Positions 9,317 through 20,781 of a DNA stretch of 64,000 nucleotides are shown here, piece after piece. The notes beneath the pieces are model-generated. The model saw only the letters and a list, made by a program, of their open reading frames with translations, did no database searches and had not been told where the DNA came from. Position 1 is the first letter of the stretch. Every line of letters begins with the position of its first letter. The stretch spans positions 19,512 to 83,511 of the forward strand of contig JAHJGO010000027.1 of assembly GCA_018824405.1 (NCBI GenBank). The letters are read 5' to 3'. The position numbers and the translations under genes were made by a program. Source of the DNA: Gammaproteobacteria bacterium. GTDB taxonomy: Bacteria; Pseudomonadota; Gammaproteobacteria; Burkholderiales; Sulfuricellaceae.

Positions 9317-9772
9317 ATGCGTTACTGGCTCATGAAATCAGAACCTTCCGATGTCAGCGTGGACGACCTTGCAGCCATGCCCAACCAGAGCGTGGCCTGG
9401 TATGGCATACGCAACTACCAGGCACGAAATTTCATGCGCGACCAGATGAGAGTCGGCGACCAGGTCTTTTTCTATCACTCAAGTTGCGACGAACCGGGCA
9501 TTGTCGGACTGGCAACGGTCAGCAAGCTGGCTTACCCGGACCAGACCCAGTTTGACCCCAAAAATAAATATTTCGACCCCAAGGCAACGCCTGAAAACCC
9601 GCGCTGGATGAATGTGGACGTGAAGCTGGTCAAGAAAACCCGCCTCATTGGCATCAAGGAGTTGCGCAGCCACCCTGAACTGGAGCATATGCGCATCCTG
9701 CAGAGGGGCAACCGGCTCTCGATCACGCCGGTCGATCCCAAGGAATGGGAATTTATTCTGGGCCTGCTGTAG
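9317..9772 (+). CDS. EVE-domain protein
   Basis: This 151-residue protein is a single EVE domain, a PUA-like fold thought to bind modified nucleobases in RNA or DNA. The family opening MRYWLMKSEPSDVSVDDL is clear, followed by WYGIRNYQARNFMRDQMRVGDQVFFYHS and a WEFILGLL ending. It follows ygfA by 15 bases and is probably co-transcribed with it. The substrate in bacteria is not established. Confidence 0.88.
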   Translation: MRYWLMKSEPSDVSVDDLAAMPNQSVAWYGIRNYQARNFMRDQMRVGDQVFFYHSSCDEPGIVGLATVSKLAYPDQTQFDPKNKYFDPKATPENPRWMNVDVKLVKKTRLIGIKELRSHPELEHMRILQRGNRLSITPVDPKEWEFILGLL

Positions 9773-9776
9773 CAGC

Positions 9777-10742
9777 CTACTCGAACAGGGCCGAAACAAA
9801 TTCCTGCGCCACGAATGGCCGCAGATCATCGAGCTGCTCGCCCACCCCGATAAAGCGAATCGGAATCGGCCGGGTACGGGCGATAGCCGCAATGATGCCG
9901 CCCTTGGCAGTTCCATCGAGCTTGGTCAGCGCCAGGCCGCTCACCTGCAGCGCGTCATCGAAGGCCTTGACCTGCGCCAGGCCGTTCTGGCCGGTATTGG
10001 AGTCGAGTACCAGCAGCACTTCGTGAGGGCCCGTGGGATCGGCCTTGGCGATAACGCGCTTCACTTTCTTGATCTCTTCCATCAGGTGCAGTTGTGTAGG
10101 CAGTCGCCCGGCAGTATCCGCCAGCACCACATCGATGCCACGCGCCTTGGCTGCCTGGATAGCGTCGAAAATCACGGCGGCGGAATCACCGCTCTCCTGA
10201 GCGATGACAGTCACGTTATTGCGCTCGCCCCAGATCATCAGCTGCTCCCGGGCGGCAGCACGAAAGGTATCCCCTGCGGCCAGCAGCACCGACTTTCCCT
10301 GCGACTGAAAATACTTGGCCAATTTGCCGATGGTAGTGGTTTTCCCAGCCCCATTCACCCCCGCCAGCATGATGATGAATGGACGATGGCCTGCAATATC
10401 CAGCGGCGCCTCCAGCGGCTGAAGCAATGCCCGCAGGGACTGCTGCAGCGCATCTTTCAGCTGCCCTGCCTCCTCCATGCCCTCACGCTTGACGCGTACA
10501 CGAAGATCGTCGAGCAGATACTGGGTGGCAGCCACACCCACGTCCGAGGTCAGAAGTATGGTTTCCAGTTCTTCATACAACTCATCGTCAATTTTGGCGC
10601 CGCTGCCAAAAAGATTTGTCACCTTGCGTCCGAACTGTTCACGGGTGCGCGTCAGCCCCTGTTTCAGCCGTGCAGCCCAGCCCTCCGGTTTGCTTTCTGC
10701 TTCAACTGCAGGCACTTCGGATTTTTTGAAGAAACTAAACAT
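9777..10742 (-). CDS. ftsY: Signal recognition particle receptor FtsY
   Basis: FtsY is the SRP receptor GTPase that docks ribosome-SRP complexes at the inner membrane. The 321-residue protein has a short acidic/basic N-terminal region, the N domain helices, and a G domain with GVNGAGKTTTIGKLA (G1, about residues 128-142), DTFRAAAREQL, DTAGRLPTQ (G3) and LTKLDGTAKGG (G4). It lacks the long acidic A domain of the E. coli protein, as is usual in betaproteobacteria. It is transcribed convergently with the EVE gene (stops 4 bases apart) and divergently from the M16 peptidases. Confidence 0.96.
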   Translation of the reverse strand: MFSFFKKSEVPAVEAESKPEGWAARLKQGLTRTREQFGRKVTNLFGSGAKIDDELYEELETILLTSDVGVAATQYLLDDLRVRVKREGMEEAGQLKDALQQSLRALLQPLEAPLDIAGHRPFIIMLAGVNGAGKTTTIGKLAKYFQSQGKSVLLAAGDTFRAAAREQLMIWGERNNVTVIAQESGDSAAVIFDAIQAAKARGIDVVLADTAGRLPTQLHLMEEIKKVKRVIAKADPTGPHEVLLVLDSNTGQNGLAQVKAFDDALQVSGLALTKLDGTAKGGIIAAIARTRPIPIRFIGVGEQLDDLRPFVAQEFVSALFE

Positions 10743-10864
10743 GTTGGATTCTGGTCAGTGAGATATTGCAGTGAAAGGGGACAACGTAGGCCGGTTCATG
10801 AAATATCCGGGCTATAATTCCCACCATTTTATCCCGAATAGAACCTGAAAAGGTAGGAGGTTGC

Positions 10865-12229
10865 GTGCTGACAAAAGCGTTGCTGGGGGCAACCCTGCTT
10901 GGACTAACCTGGGGCGCAGTTGCGAACCCTTATGAACACCTGCTGGCCAATGGCATGAAAATCATCGTCAAGGAGGACCGGCGCGCACCGGTGGTGGTGT
11001 CACAGGTCTGGTACCGGGCCGGCAGCATGGATGAACAGAACGGAACGACCGGCGTGGCGCATGTTCTGGAGCACATGATGTTCAAGGGCACACGCAAGGT
11101 GCCCGCTGGCCAGTTTTCAAAAATCATCGCAGAAGCCGGCGGACGCGAGAATGCATTTACCAGTAGCGATTACACTGCTTATTTCCAGCAACTGAAAACC
11201 GACAAACTGCCGCTGGCTTTCAGACTGGAAGCAGACCGCATGGAAAACCTGGTGCTGACCGAAAAGGAATTCGCCAAGGAAATCCAGGTGGTGATTGAAG
11301 AACGCCGCATGCGCACGGAAGACAAGCCGCAGGCCCTGGTCCACGAACAGCTGAATGCAGCCGCCTTTAACGCGCACCCCTACCATCACCCCATCATCGG
11401 CTGGATGGATGATCTGGAAAACATGCGTGTTGAGGATGCCCGTGCCTGGTACCAGCGCTGGTATGCGCCCAATAACGCCACGCTGGTCGTGGTCGGCGAT
11501 GTCCGCCACGAGGAAGTGTTTAAACTGGCAAAAACCCATTTCGGTCCGCTCAAGGCGCACCCGCTGCCACTCCGAAAACCGCAGCAGGAGCCACCTCAGC
11601 GCGGAATCAAACGCGTGCTGGTGAAAGCGCAAGCCAAGCTGCCCTACCTCGCCCTGGCCTACCGTGTGCCCGTGCTTCGGGAAGTCAGCCAGGATAGCGA
11701 ACCCTATGCGCTGGAAATCCTGTCGGGCGTGCTGGATGGCCATGCTGCCGCGCGCCTGAACCAGTCCCTGGTGCGTGAAAGCCGTTTGGCGACGGAAGTT
11801 GGCACATCTTATGGCGCCATTTCGCGTGGTCCGGGGCTGTTCCTGATCGAAGCCACACCCAGTGAAGGCAAAAGCGTGCTTGAACTCGAGCAGGGTATTC
11901 GCCAGGAAATTGCCCGCGTGCAGCACGACGGCGTCAGCACAGAGGAATTACAGCGCGTCAAAGCCCAGGTTATCGCCAACCAGGTCTACCAGCGCGATTC
12001 GATGTTTTACCAGGGCATGCTGATCGGGCAAATGGAAAGCTCGGGGCTTTCCTGGCGCGATGAGAAAATCATGCTGGAGCGGCTCAATGCTGTCACTGCG
12101 GAGCAGGTCCAGTCGATAGCGCAAAAATATCTTCAGGATGATGGACTGACGCTCGCCACACTAGATCCGCAACCGATGGAAACGAAGCGTCCTTCACAAA
12201 ATACGAAGGGAGGCCGCCATGCGCACTAA
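10865..12229 (+). CDS. M16-family zinc peptidase (catalytic subunit)
   Basis: This 454-residue pitrilysin-family peptidase has the inverted zinc motif HVLEHMMFKGT (HxxEH, about residues 59-69) and a downstream glutamate in the EEFAKEIQVVIEERR region expected for the third zinc ligand. A signal peptide (residues 1-20, ending GAVA) sends it to the periplasm. It starts at GTG 10865 with AGGAGG five bases upstream. A TATAAT at 10813-10818 is a plausible -10 box. It overlaps the next M16 gene by 11 bp. Paired active and inactive M16 genes before rsmD are common in this group, and the two probably form a heterodimer. Confidence 0.92.
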   Translation: MLTKALLGATLLGLTWGAVANPYEHLLANGMKIIVKEDRRAPVVVSQVWYRAGSMDEQNGTTGVAHVLEHMMFKGTRKVPAGQFSKIIAEAGGRENAFTSSDYTAYFQQLKTDKLPLAFRLEADRMENLVLTEKEFAKEIQVVIEERRMRTEDKPQALVHEQLNAAAFNAHPYHHPIIGWMDDLENMRVEDARAWYQRWYAPNNATLVVVGDVRHEEVFKLAKTHFGPLKAHPLPLRKPQQEPPQRGIKRVLVKAQAKLPYLALAYRVPVLREVSQDSEPYALEILSGVLDGHAAARLNQSLVRESRLATEVGTSYGAISRGPGLFLIEATPSEGKSVLELEQGIRQEIARVQHDGVSTEELQRVKAQVIANQVYQRDSMFYQGMLIGQMESSGLSWRDEKIMLERLNAVTAEQVQSIAQKYLQDDGLTLATLDPQPMETKRPSQNTKGGRHAH

Positions 12230-13527
12230 ACTGACAACCTCGCTGCTAGGCATTCTGGCGCTTTTCATGGCTGGTGCTGCCAGTGCCGCCCTGCCTATCC
12301 AGCACTGGCAAACTGCCAATGGCGCCCAAGTGTATTTTGTCGAAAGCCGTGGTCTGCCGCTGCTGGATATCAGTGTTGAATTCGATGCCGGCGCACGCCG
12401 CGACACCCCCGCTCAAGCTGGTCTAGCCAGCCTGACCGTACAGACATTGATGCTGGGCGCGGGCGGCCTGCCGGAGGAAACCATTTCCCGCCACCTCGCC
12501 GATGTAGGCGCACAACTTGCTGCCAGTTTTGACCCGGATCGCGCAGGAATGACCTTGCGCACGCTGAGCAGTGAACGCGAACGCAACCAGTCGTTAGACC
12601 TGCTTGCCAAAGTGTTGCAGCAGCCCGACTTTCCCGATGCGGCGATTGAACGTGAAAAAGCCCGTGCCATCGCAGCCCTGAAAGAGGAGAACACGCAGCC
12701 CGGGCCGATTGGGGGAAAAGCTTTTTATGCAGCCCTTTATGGTGCTCATCCCTATGGACTGCCCGGCACCGGCAAGGTCGAAACGCTGGCCACGCTGCAG
12801 CGGCAGGATGTAGCCGAGTTTTACCGCCGTCACTATGTCGCCGACGCAGCGGTGATCTCCCTGGTGGGTGATGTCAGCCGCAGCCAGGCCGAATCCATCG
12901 CGGAACAGCTTACCGCCGGCATGCCTCGTAGCACAGCCCCCTTGCCGGCTCTCACGGACGTAACCCAGCCAATTCAGGAAGAAACCCTTCGCATCCCCCA
13001 TCCGGCCACCCAAAGCCATATCCTGATCGGCATACCGGGCATGAGCCGCAACGATCCGGACTACTTTGCGCTTTACCTTGGCAACTACATTTTAGGCGGT
13101 GGCGGATTTGCATCCCGACTGACAGAAGAAGTACGCGAAAAACGCGGCCTGGCATACAGTGTTTACAGCTATTTTCTGCCACTGGCCCAGCCAGGCCCCT
13201 TCCAGATCGGCTTGCAGACCAAGCAGGAACAATCACAGCAAGCCCTGGAAATTGTACGTGCCACGCTCAGCCGGTTTGTCACCCAAGGGCCGACTCAGGA
13301 CGAGTTGAGGCGCGCCAAACAAAATATTGGCGGCGGTTTCCCGCTACGCATCGACAGCAATAAAAAAATACTTGGTTACCTGGCAATGATCGGCTTCTAT
13401 CACCTGCCACTGAGCTATATCGACGAGTTTGCCAACAAGATCGAGAGAGTTACCCTGGCAGATGTCAAGGATGCTTTTAAACGCCGCATTGACCCCGAAC
13501 GAATGGTGACAGTAATTGTGGGTGGTA

Positions 13528-13541
<14 letters not shown>
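12219..13541 (+). CDS. M16-family peptidase-like protein (non-catalytic partner)
   Basis: This is the second M16 protein, 440 residues with a signal peptide ending ASAA. At the position of the zinc site it reads GLASLTVQTLMLGAGG, so the HxxEH residues are missing and it is probably catalytically silent. It keeps the C-terminal R/Y-type motif of the family (GGGGFASRLTEEVREKRGLAYSVYSYF region), which helps its partner bind substrate. Overlaps at both ends (11 bp with the active subunit, 14 bp with rsmD) indicate one transcript. Confidence 0.9.
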
Positions 13542-14833
<1,292 letters not shown>

Positions 14834-14847
14834 ATTCGGATATATCC

Positions 14848-14881
14848 CCCCGCAACAGGAGCTTGGCGGCTCCGTGCGGGG
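14848..14881. terminator. Probable bidirectional terminator hairpin
   Basis: CCCCGCA (14848-14854) pairs with TGCGGGG (14875-14881), with an inner GGAGC/GCTCC stem. It lies between the convergent ferredoxin and dynamin-like genes. The T-run (14892-14897) is displaced about ten bases, so efficiency as an intrinsic terminator is uncertain. Confidence 0.5.
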
Positions 14882-14898
14882 CATTTACAGCTTTTTTA

Positions 14899-16857
14899 TC
14901 AGGCCGCGAGTCGTTGTGATCCGTTCTCGAAATCCAGCGCCTGCGCCAAGTCCCGCTGCAACTTGCCGAGGTCTCTGAGTTGCGCGGTGATGACCGCTTC
15001 CATCTGCTCCAGCTCGGCAATACGGTCTTCCAGGGTATCCGTTGCCTTGTGGATGCGCTTGATGCTCTCCAGACGGCGGCGCAACTGCAACTGATGCTCA
15101 CGCACCTGAGTTTCCATTGGCGCCATGACTGCCTTGAGCCAGTTCTCGACATCTCGATTGGCTATCTCGTAAACATGAATCACCCGACTGGCAATGGTTT
15201 CAAAAAACTTGGTGGTTAGCGTGAACTGCTCGTTGGTCAGCATGTTCAGTGCCGTATTGAAATGGTCGTTATAGCCCCTTTCCAGCTTGGCGATTTCCTT
15301 CAGGTATTTCAAGGTCGTGAAAGGAGGAGGCGTATTCTGCGACAAGCCATGATCCTCGCTGAACTTTTTGTACATGCTGTCCATCATGTGCTTGATTTCT
15401 TCGACCTGCTTGCCCGACTTGCTGATATTTTCCGAAACATCCTTGAAAAAACTGTTCATCGCATCGCGAATACCCTTGCTGAAACGGCTGCTGACCATGG
15501 CATCACGGGTATTCTTCACTTCAACCTTGAGCGAATCCATGCCAAGGAAGGTAAACAGGATATTGGTTTGCTGAGAAAATACGCTGCGTAGCGCCTGGAA
15601 GCGCTGCAAACCTTTTTCGAAATTTTCCTTGTCGAGCTTGACCTTCTCCATCATGTGCTCGATCACATCCTGATTCTTGCCGCGCAGGCCCTTGAGCTCT
15701 TCCAGTTGTTCGCTCACGCCACTCATGCGCGCATCGAGGATGGAATGCGTGACACTCATCATGTCCTCGACTTCACTCTGGGTGTTGTCGCGCACGATCT
15801 CCTGCTTGGAGGGGATCAATTCTTCGGACAAGGCTTTTTCCAGTGCCGGCAGGCGGCTCTTTTCAAGCAGGGCCTCATCCTGGTTGATTTTGGCCAGCAA
15901 CCCTTTCTGAGCCGAAATAGGGAAAACCTGAGATGGCTTGATCCCCAGCAACTCGGCACTGTTGTTGACCTGAGAGTGAATTTCACGCTCGATGGCCTCA
16001 CTAGTCTTCAGTTCGTCCCACAGGCCATCAATCTTGTTCAGCACCACCAGACGACCTTTCTGGCGACCCTGCGGATTGCCGACATAATCACGCCACACTT
16101 CGATGTCGGTCTTGGTCACGCCGGTATCTGCCGCCAGCATGAACAGCACGGCATGCGCATTGGGCAGCATGTTGATGGTTAGCTCCGGCTCGGTGCCGAT
16201 CGCGTTCAGACCCGGGGTATCCAGAATCACCAAGCCCTGTTTCAGCAGGGGATGCGGGAAATTGATGATGGCATGGCGCCAGCAGGGTACTTCAACCGTG
16301 CCATCGGCCTGCAGGGTGAAGGCGTTATCCGGATCATTCTCATCGAACAACCCATAGCGCTGCGCTTCTTCCTGACTGACCCGCTTGACCTGACTCACCT
16401 GCTGAAAAGCGCCCAGCATGCCTTCGGCGGAATTGACATCGAGCGGAAACACCTGCCACTCGTCCACATAGCGCTTGTATTCCGTGGTCGTGGTGTCGGT
16501 CGCGCGGGTTTCGATCGGCAGCAGCTGAATGCAGGGCTCGCGGCCTTCCTCGTACATCAGCTCGGTAGGGCACATGGTGGTGCGCCCTGCGCTGGAGGGC
16601 AGCAGGCGCAGGCCATAGCCGGCGAAAAAAATGGCATTGATGAGCTCGGACTTGCCGCGCGAAAACTCGGCCACAAACGCCACATTGAGCTTGTCGTCAC
16701 GCAGGCGATCGAGGATGTGCTGAATACGCAGATCAGTCTGCCCATCGTTCAGCTCCTGCTCGCTCAACCAGTTGCGGTAGCCACTGATGCTGTCGGACAG
16801 CCCACTACGCCAGGCACTGTATGCCTCAAAATGAGCGACCAGATTTTCGTTTGTCAT
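14899..16857 (-). CDS. Bacterial dynamin-like GTPase
   Basis: This 652-residue protein has an N-terminal dynamin-type GTPase domain: P-loop AEFSRGKSELINAIFF near residues 55-70, SSAGRTTMCPTEL (switch), VILDTPGLNAIG (G3) and VVLNKIDGLWDEL (G4). A long helical, coiled-coil-rich region continues to the C-terminus (LEDRIAELEQMEAVITAQL). Such proteins act at membranes in fission, fusion or stress protection; the specific role here is unknown. The first glycine of the P-loop is replaced by alanine. The ATG at 16857 follows a CGGGAA site; a GTG at 16875 is an alternative. No partner dynamin gene is adjacent. Confidence 0.85.
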   Translation of the reverse strand: MTNENLVAHFEAYSAWRSGLSDSISGYRNWLSEQELNDGQTDLRIQHILDRLRDDKLNVAFVAEFSRGKSELINAIFFAGYGLRLLPSSAGRTTMCPTELMYEEGREPCIQLLPIETRATDTTTTEYKRYVDEWQVFPLDVNSAEGMLGAFQQVSQVKRVSQEEAQRYGLFDENDPDNAFTLQADGTVEVPCWRHAIINFPHPLLKQGLVILDTPGLNAIGTEPELTINMLPNAHAVLFMLAADTGVTKTDIEVWRDYVGNPQGRQKGRLVVLNKIDGLWDELKTSEAIEREIHSQVNNSAELLGIKPSQVFPISAQKGLLAKINQDEALLEKSRLPALEKALSEELIPSKQEIVRDNTQSEVEDMMSVTHSILDARMSGVSEQLEELKGLRGKNQDVIEHMMEKVKLDKENFEKGLQRFQALRSVFSQQTNILFTFLGMDSLKVEVKNTRDAMVSSRFSKGIRDAMNSFFKDVSENISKSGKQVEEIKHMMDSMYKKFSEDHGLSQNTPPPFTTLKYLKEIAKLERGYNDHFNTALNMLTNEQFTLTTKFFETIASRVIHVYEIANRDVENWLKAVMAPMETQVREHQLQLRRRLESIKRIHKATDTLEDRIAELEQMEAVITAQLRDLGKLQRDLAQALDFENGSQRLAA

Positions 16858-16998
16858 ATATATTCCCGTAGCCACGTTTCGGTAATGCCATCGTACTTTA
16901 GCATAAAATACTAATTAAACAATGCTGTCCACGCGGATTCTTAAAGTGTTTTCATCAAGCATAATATGCATGATCACAGGCAATTTACATGCCACCCT

Positions 16999-17817
16999 CT
17001 AATGTTTCTGGCAGCATGAACAGTAAAAAGTAGAGCGCTGCCCCTGGCGCAACTGACGAATGGGGTTGGCACACATCTGGCAGGGCTCTCCGGCGCGACC
17101 ATAAACAAAATATTGCTGCTGGAAATATCCCGGCTTGCCACTGCTGTCGACGAAATCTCTCAGACTGCTGCCGCCTGCGGCGATTGCCTGCTCCAGCACC
17201 TCCCTCACTGTCCGGGCCAGCCTGATGCAACGCTCACGCCCCAGCCGGCTAGCCGAAAGTTTAGGATTGATGGCAGCCCTGAATAAAGCCTCGTTGGCGT
17301 AAATATTGCCTACGCCTACCAGCAGATGGCCATCCATCAGGGTCTGCTTGATATTGGTTTTCCTGCCTCGCGTAATCCGGTAGAGCCAGGCGCCATCAAA
17401 ATCATCTGTCAGTGGCTCCACCCCCAGCTTTGCCAGCAAGGGGTGACGCATTGGGTCAGTTTGTGTCCAGATCACGGCACCAAAACGGCGTGGATCACGC
17501 AGGCGCATGCAAAAACCATTCTCCAGCACCAGATCGAAATGGTCGTGTTTTTCCACCGACGTTGCTGCGGGAAGAATGCGCAGGCTGCCGGACATGCCGA
17601 GATGCAAAATCAGCCAACCCTGGCCGCAATCCAGCAGCAAGTATTTGCCGCGCCGGGATACCCCACGTATGGCCAGCCCCGGCAATATCTGCGCCAGCTC
17701 CGGCATGACAGGAAAACGCAGGCTGGGATTGCGAACGATGACCGTTGCGATACGCTGGCCTTTCAGGTGCGGCTCGAGGCCGCGGCGCGTGGTTTCGACT
17801 TCAGGCAATTCTGGCAT
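16999..17817 (-). CDS. mutM: Formamidopyrimidine-DNA glycosylase
   Basis: MutM (Fpg) removes 8-oxoguanine and ring-opened purines and nicks the abasic site. The 272-residue enzyme starts [16 protein letters not shown], with catalytic P2 and E3. It has [20 protein letters not shown] with the family lysine, and a C-terminal zinc finger ([25 protein letters not shown] region, CxxC...CxxC). The start is chosen at the ATG directly before PELPE because the N-terminal proline is the catalytic nucleophile after Met removal. Confidence 0.97.
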   Translation of the reverse strand: MPELPEVETTRRGLEPHLKGQRIATVIVRNPSLRFPVMPELAQILPGLAIRGVSRRGKYLLLDCGQGWLILHLGMSGSLRILPAATSVEKHDHFDLVLENGFCMRLRDPRRFGAVIWTQTDPMRHPLLAKLGVEPLTDDFDGAWLYRITRGRKTNIKQTLMDGHLLVGVGNIYANEALFRAAINPKLSASRLGRERCIRLARTVREVLEQAIAAGGSSLRDFVDSSGKPGYFQQQYFVYGRAGEPCQMCANPIRQLRQGQRSTFYCSCCQKH

Positions 17818-17836
17818 ATTTGAACGAAATACGAAG

Positions 17837-19198
17837 TTAACGGTTGCGTCGGCGATGCCAGACAAGAACGGCGATCACGAAAAAGGACAAGGGCAATACA
17901 ACGAGAAAGCCCGACACGATCATCGCAACTCCTGTTTTACTCATGCTCAAGCTGGCATCCAGCGTGCTTTTGGGCTGTATTGAGATGAGTTTTGCATCCC
18001 CCGCCAGCCAGTTGAACAGGTTGATACCAAGATCAAGATTGCCCGCATTACCGAGGTAGGCATTGGTCAGAAAATCTCCACTGCCGATCACGATCACACG
18101 CTGCTTGATATCTTCTCGCTCCCGTTCCAGCGCCCAGCCAATCACCACCGGACCGGGGATATCCTGACCCTCGTTGAATATGGCTTGCTGATCTGCCAAG
18201 CCATTCTCCACCCAGGCTCGCGCCGAGGTTTCTATCAACGGCGTTGCGCGCCAGCCAGGATCATCATTCATTCCCAAAGGACGGGCATGCGGATAGAGCG
18301 TGACGAGATCGAATTGGGATGTCACCGCGTGCGGTCCGTATTGGGCCGCAACCGCCGTTGTCTGCGCAAAACCTGCTTCTGGTGCAGCGGGGTCGATCAC
18401 CTCGCCAGGCGTCAGCGCCAAGCTCAGCGCTTCGACGATGGGTTGCATACCCTTGAGCGAACCGGGTTCCAATAGCCACAACAGACTACCGCCTCGCTCC
18501 AGATAACGCCGGATCTTGTCCACTTGGCCCGGTGAAATTTCTGTGCGAGGTTGGGTGAGTAACAGCACACTTATCTCGGCGGGCACTTCCGGAATCAGCG
18601 CCAAACTTGTGGCCGTAGTATGAAAACCCTTGTATGCCAACTGGCGCCCGAATTCACCCATATCGTGCACAGCACCGCCGTCCAGTTTGCGTTCACCATG
18701 GCCACTCACGCTCATGACCAAGCGGCCATGCTTCCTGGCAAGGCGCATCAGGGTGTTGGTAAAATCCTGCTCGTTCAGCATTGTGAGGTGTTCGCTGCGG
18801 CCACCATATTCCAGCACCATTTCGCCATTGACACGTACGCCCGCCGTACGCGCAAGTTCGGGTTGCGCGACCGGATCAATGAAATTCAGCACAAGGTCGG
18901 ATTTAAGGCTCTGATAACGGGCAACGAAATCACGAGTCGGTCGACGCAAGTCGCCAAGCCGCGCATCCTGCAAGGTGGCATAGGCTGTCACGCTAACCGC
19001 TCCCGGCATCTCGCGCAGCACATTGCGACTGGCCTGGCTCAGTGTATGACGCCCATTCTGTGTGACATCCCATTGCCATTCATAACGTTGGGAAATAACA
19101 CTTATCGCAAGCACGACGCCAAGCAGCAACAGGGTATATATCCGTGGGTGGCGGCGTAGCCAGAACTGGGGCCGGAAGCGTGTTTTCATGACTTTCAT
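17837..19198 (-). CDS. GldG-like ABC transport auxiliary membrane protein
   Basis: This 453-residue protein has one N-terminal membrane span ([14 protein letters not shown]), a large periplasmic domain with GHGERKLDG and [35 protein letters not shown] (the ABC_transp_aux/DUF4350-like fold), and a C-terminal anchor ([19 protein letters not shown]) ending in arginines. It belongs with the ABC ATPase and permease upstream, an arrangement like GldA-GldF-GldG. In non-gliding proteobacteria the transported substrate is unknown. The ATG at 19198 overlaps the permease stop by 4 bp, which fixes the start. Confidence 0.85.
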   Translation of the reverse strand: MKVMKTRFRPQFWLRRHPRIYTLLLLGVVLAISVISQRYEWQWDVTQNGRHTLSQASRNVLREMPGAVSVTAYATLQDARLGDLRRPTRDFVARYQSLKSDLVLNFIDPVAQPELARTAGVRVNGEMVLEYGGRSEHLTMLNEQDFTNTLMRLARKHGRLVMSVSGHGERKLDGGAVHDMGEFGRQLAYKGFHTTATSLALIPEVPAEISVLLLTQPRTEISPGQVDKIRRYLERGGSLLWLLEPGSLKGMQPIVEALSLALTPGEVIDPAAPEAGFAQTTAVAAQYGPHAVTSQFDLVTLYPHARPLGMNDDPGWRATPLIETSARAWVENGLADQQAIFNEGQDIPGPVVIGWALEREREDIKQRVIVIGSGDFLTNAYLGNAGNLDLGINLFNWLAGDAKLISIQPKSTLDASLSMSKTGVAMIVSGFLVVLPLSFFVIAVLVWHRRRNR

Positions 19199-19935
19199 CC
19201 GCACACCCGATCCCGGTCAAGACGGCGCACCGACAGCATCAGAAAAGTCGTCGTAAACAACAAAAAATAAGCCACATCGGCAGTATTCAGAAATCCCCGG
19301 CTGATTCGCTCAAAATGCCACAGCAGCGACAGCGCATGCCAGCCGCCCAGATCCTTTGACACAATATCCAGCAGCCACAAGCCAAGAGATGCACCGATAC
19401 CGCTGATAGCGGCAATGGATGGATGCGCAGTGAGACAGGAAAAATACAGGCCGAGTGCGGCAAGACTGGCCGCCAGCATCACGACACCCGACAGATTGGC
19501 GAGCAGCAGGCCCATATCGAGCGGCCCACCCGCTCGCAGCGAAAGTACCATGAGGGTGGTAAGTGTGACGATCAGGCAGAGAAAACCCCACAGCCCTAGA
19601 AATTTACCCAGCACGATGGCAGGCAGTGACACCGGGGCAGAAAAAAACAGTGGCAGAGTATGGTTGCGACGCTCTTCCGCGATCAGGCGCATGGCAAAAA
19701 CCGGCGTCACCACCAGCAGCAGCATAGCCGTAGCGCCAAATAGCGGAGCCGCCACCATTTCCGTCACCCCCGGAGGATTGGCGAGCAGCGCCAGTTGCGC
19801 CTGTAAGCCGAGAAAAGCATCCACCTGATTGAGAAACAACCATGCCAGCACCCCCTGCAGAACACCCAAGGCAATCCAGGCAAGCGGTGATCCGAACAAC
19901 ATCTTGAGTTCCTTAGCCGCGATCGTGGCAATCAC
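19195..19935 (-). CDS. ABC-2 type transporter permease (GldF-like)
   Basis: This 246-residue integral membrane protein has about six hydrophobic spans. It opens with IAAKELKMLFGSPLAWIALGVLQG and contains TPVFAMRLIAEERRNHTLPLFFSAPVS, the conserved cytoplasmic loop of ABC-2 permeases that contacts the ATPase. The GTG at 19935 overlaps the ATPase stop (GTGA). It forms the channel of the three-gene module with the ATPase and the GldG-like protein. Substrate unknown. Confidence 0.87.
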   Translation of the reverse strand: MIATIAAKELKMLFGSPLAWIALGVLQGVLAWLFLNQVDAFLGLQAQLALLANPPGVTEMVAAPLFGATAMLLLVVTPVFAMRLIAEERRNHTLPLFFSAPVSLPAIVLGKFLGLWGFLCLIVTLTTLMVLSLRAGGPLDMGLLLANLSGVVMLAASLAALGLYFSCLTAHPSIAAISGIGASLGLWLLDIVSKDLGGWHALSLLWHFERISRGFLNTADVAYFLLFTTTFLMLSVRRLDRDRVCG

Positions 19936-20675
19936 GCTATCTCCTCTGGCCGGGTCAGATGGACGAAACAGTCTTCCAGGCTTTTGCCAGCACACTGTTG
20001 CCGCAAGGTCTCTACCGACCCGCTAAAGACCATCCTGCCCTGACGCAGGATCAGCACACGACCGCACAGTGCTTCCGCTTCAGGCAGAAAATGGGTGGAC
20101 AGAATCACGCCATGGGAACGCCCTAACTCCGTGATCAAGGCACGAATTTCACGAATCTGCAGCGGGTCCAATCCTGCCGTCGGCTCATCCAGAATGATCA
20201 CGGCTGGCGCATGGACAATCGCCTGGGCGATGCCAACCCGCTGCTGATAGCCCTTGGACAAATTGCCGATCAGACGCCTGGCCACCTCCGTCAAGGCACA
20301 ACGATGCAGCGCCTGCATCACCGCGGCCCCCACATCCGATTCTGGCACCCGATGCAAACGGGCCGCCAGGTGCAGATATTCGCTCACAGTCAGTTCCGGA
20401 TACAGGGGTGAAATTTCGGGCAAGTAACCGAGATGAATTTTTGCCGCCACAGAATCCTCGAACAAGTCCACGCCGCAGATCTCGACATCGCCGCTATCGG
20501 AAGCCAGATTGCCAGTCAAAATCCGCATCGTGGTGGACTTGCCTGCGCCGTTCGGCCCCAGCAGGCCCAGCACCTCACCTGGGTACAATTCCAGATCAAG
20601 CGCCTCCAGCACCATGCGCTTGCCATGGCGGCGGCTCAGATTGCGGGCACGAAGAGAAGGCAGAATTTCAGACAT
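19932..20675 (-). CDS. ABC transporter ATP-binding protein (GldA-like)
   Basis: This 247-residue ATPase has Walker A GPNGAGKSTTMRIL, signature NLSKGYQQRVGIAQA, Walker B VIILDEPTAGLDP and switch histidine LSTHFLPEAE. The sequence resembles the CcmA/GldA branch that pairs with ABC-2 permeases. It is the first gene of the module ATPase-permease-GldG, all linked by 4-bp overlaps, and is divergent from the TPR lipoprotein gene. Confidence 0.92.
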   Translation of the reverse strand: MSEILPSLRARNLSRRHGKRMVLEALDLELYPGEVLGLLGPNGAGKSTTMRILTGNLASDSGDVEICGVDLFEDSVAAKIHLGYLPEISPLYPELTVSEYLHLAARLHRVPESDVGAAVMQALHRCALTEVARRLIGNLSKGYQQRVGIAQAIVHAPAVIILDEPTAGLDPLQIREIRALITELGRSHGVILSTHFLPEAEALCGRVLILRQGRMVFSGSVETLRQQCAGKSLEDCFVHLTRPEEIA

Positions 20676-20781
20676 GAAGCTCCGGAAGCCATGAGTTCAG
20701 AGTAGCCAGTTCAAAGGGTTGTGCCTATACTTGGCAGGCACCAAGGAATCACTAATTATACTTGAGACCCCGAGCTCCAAG

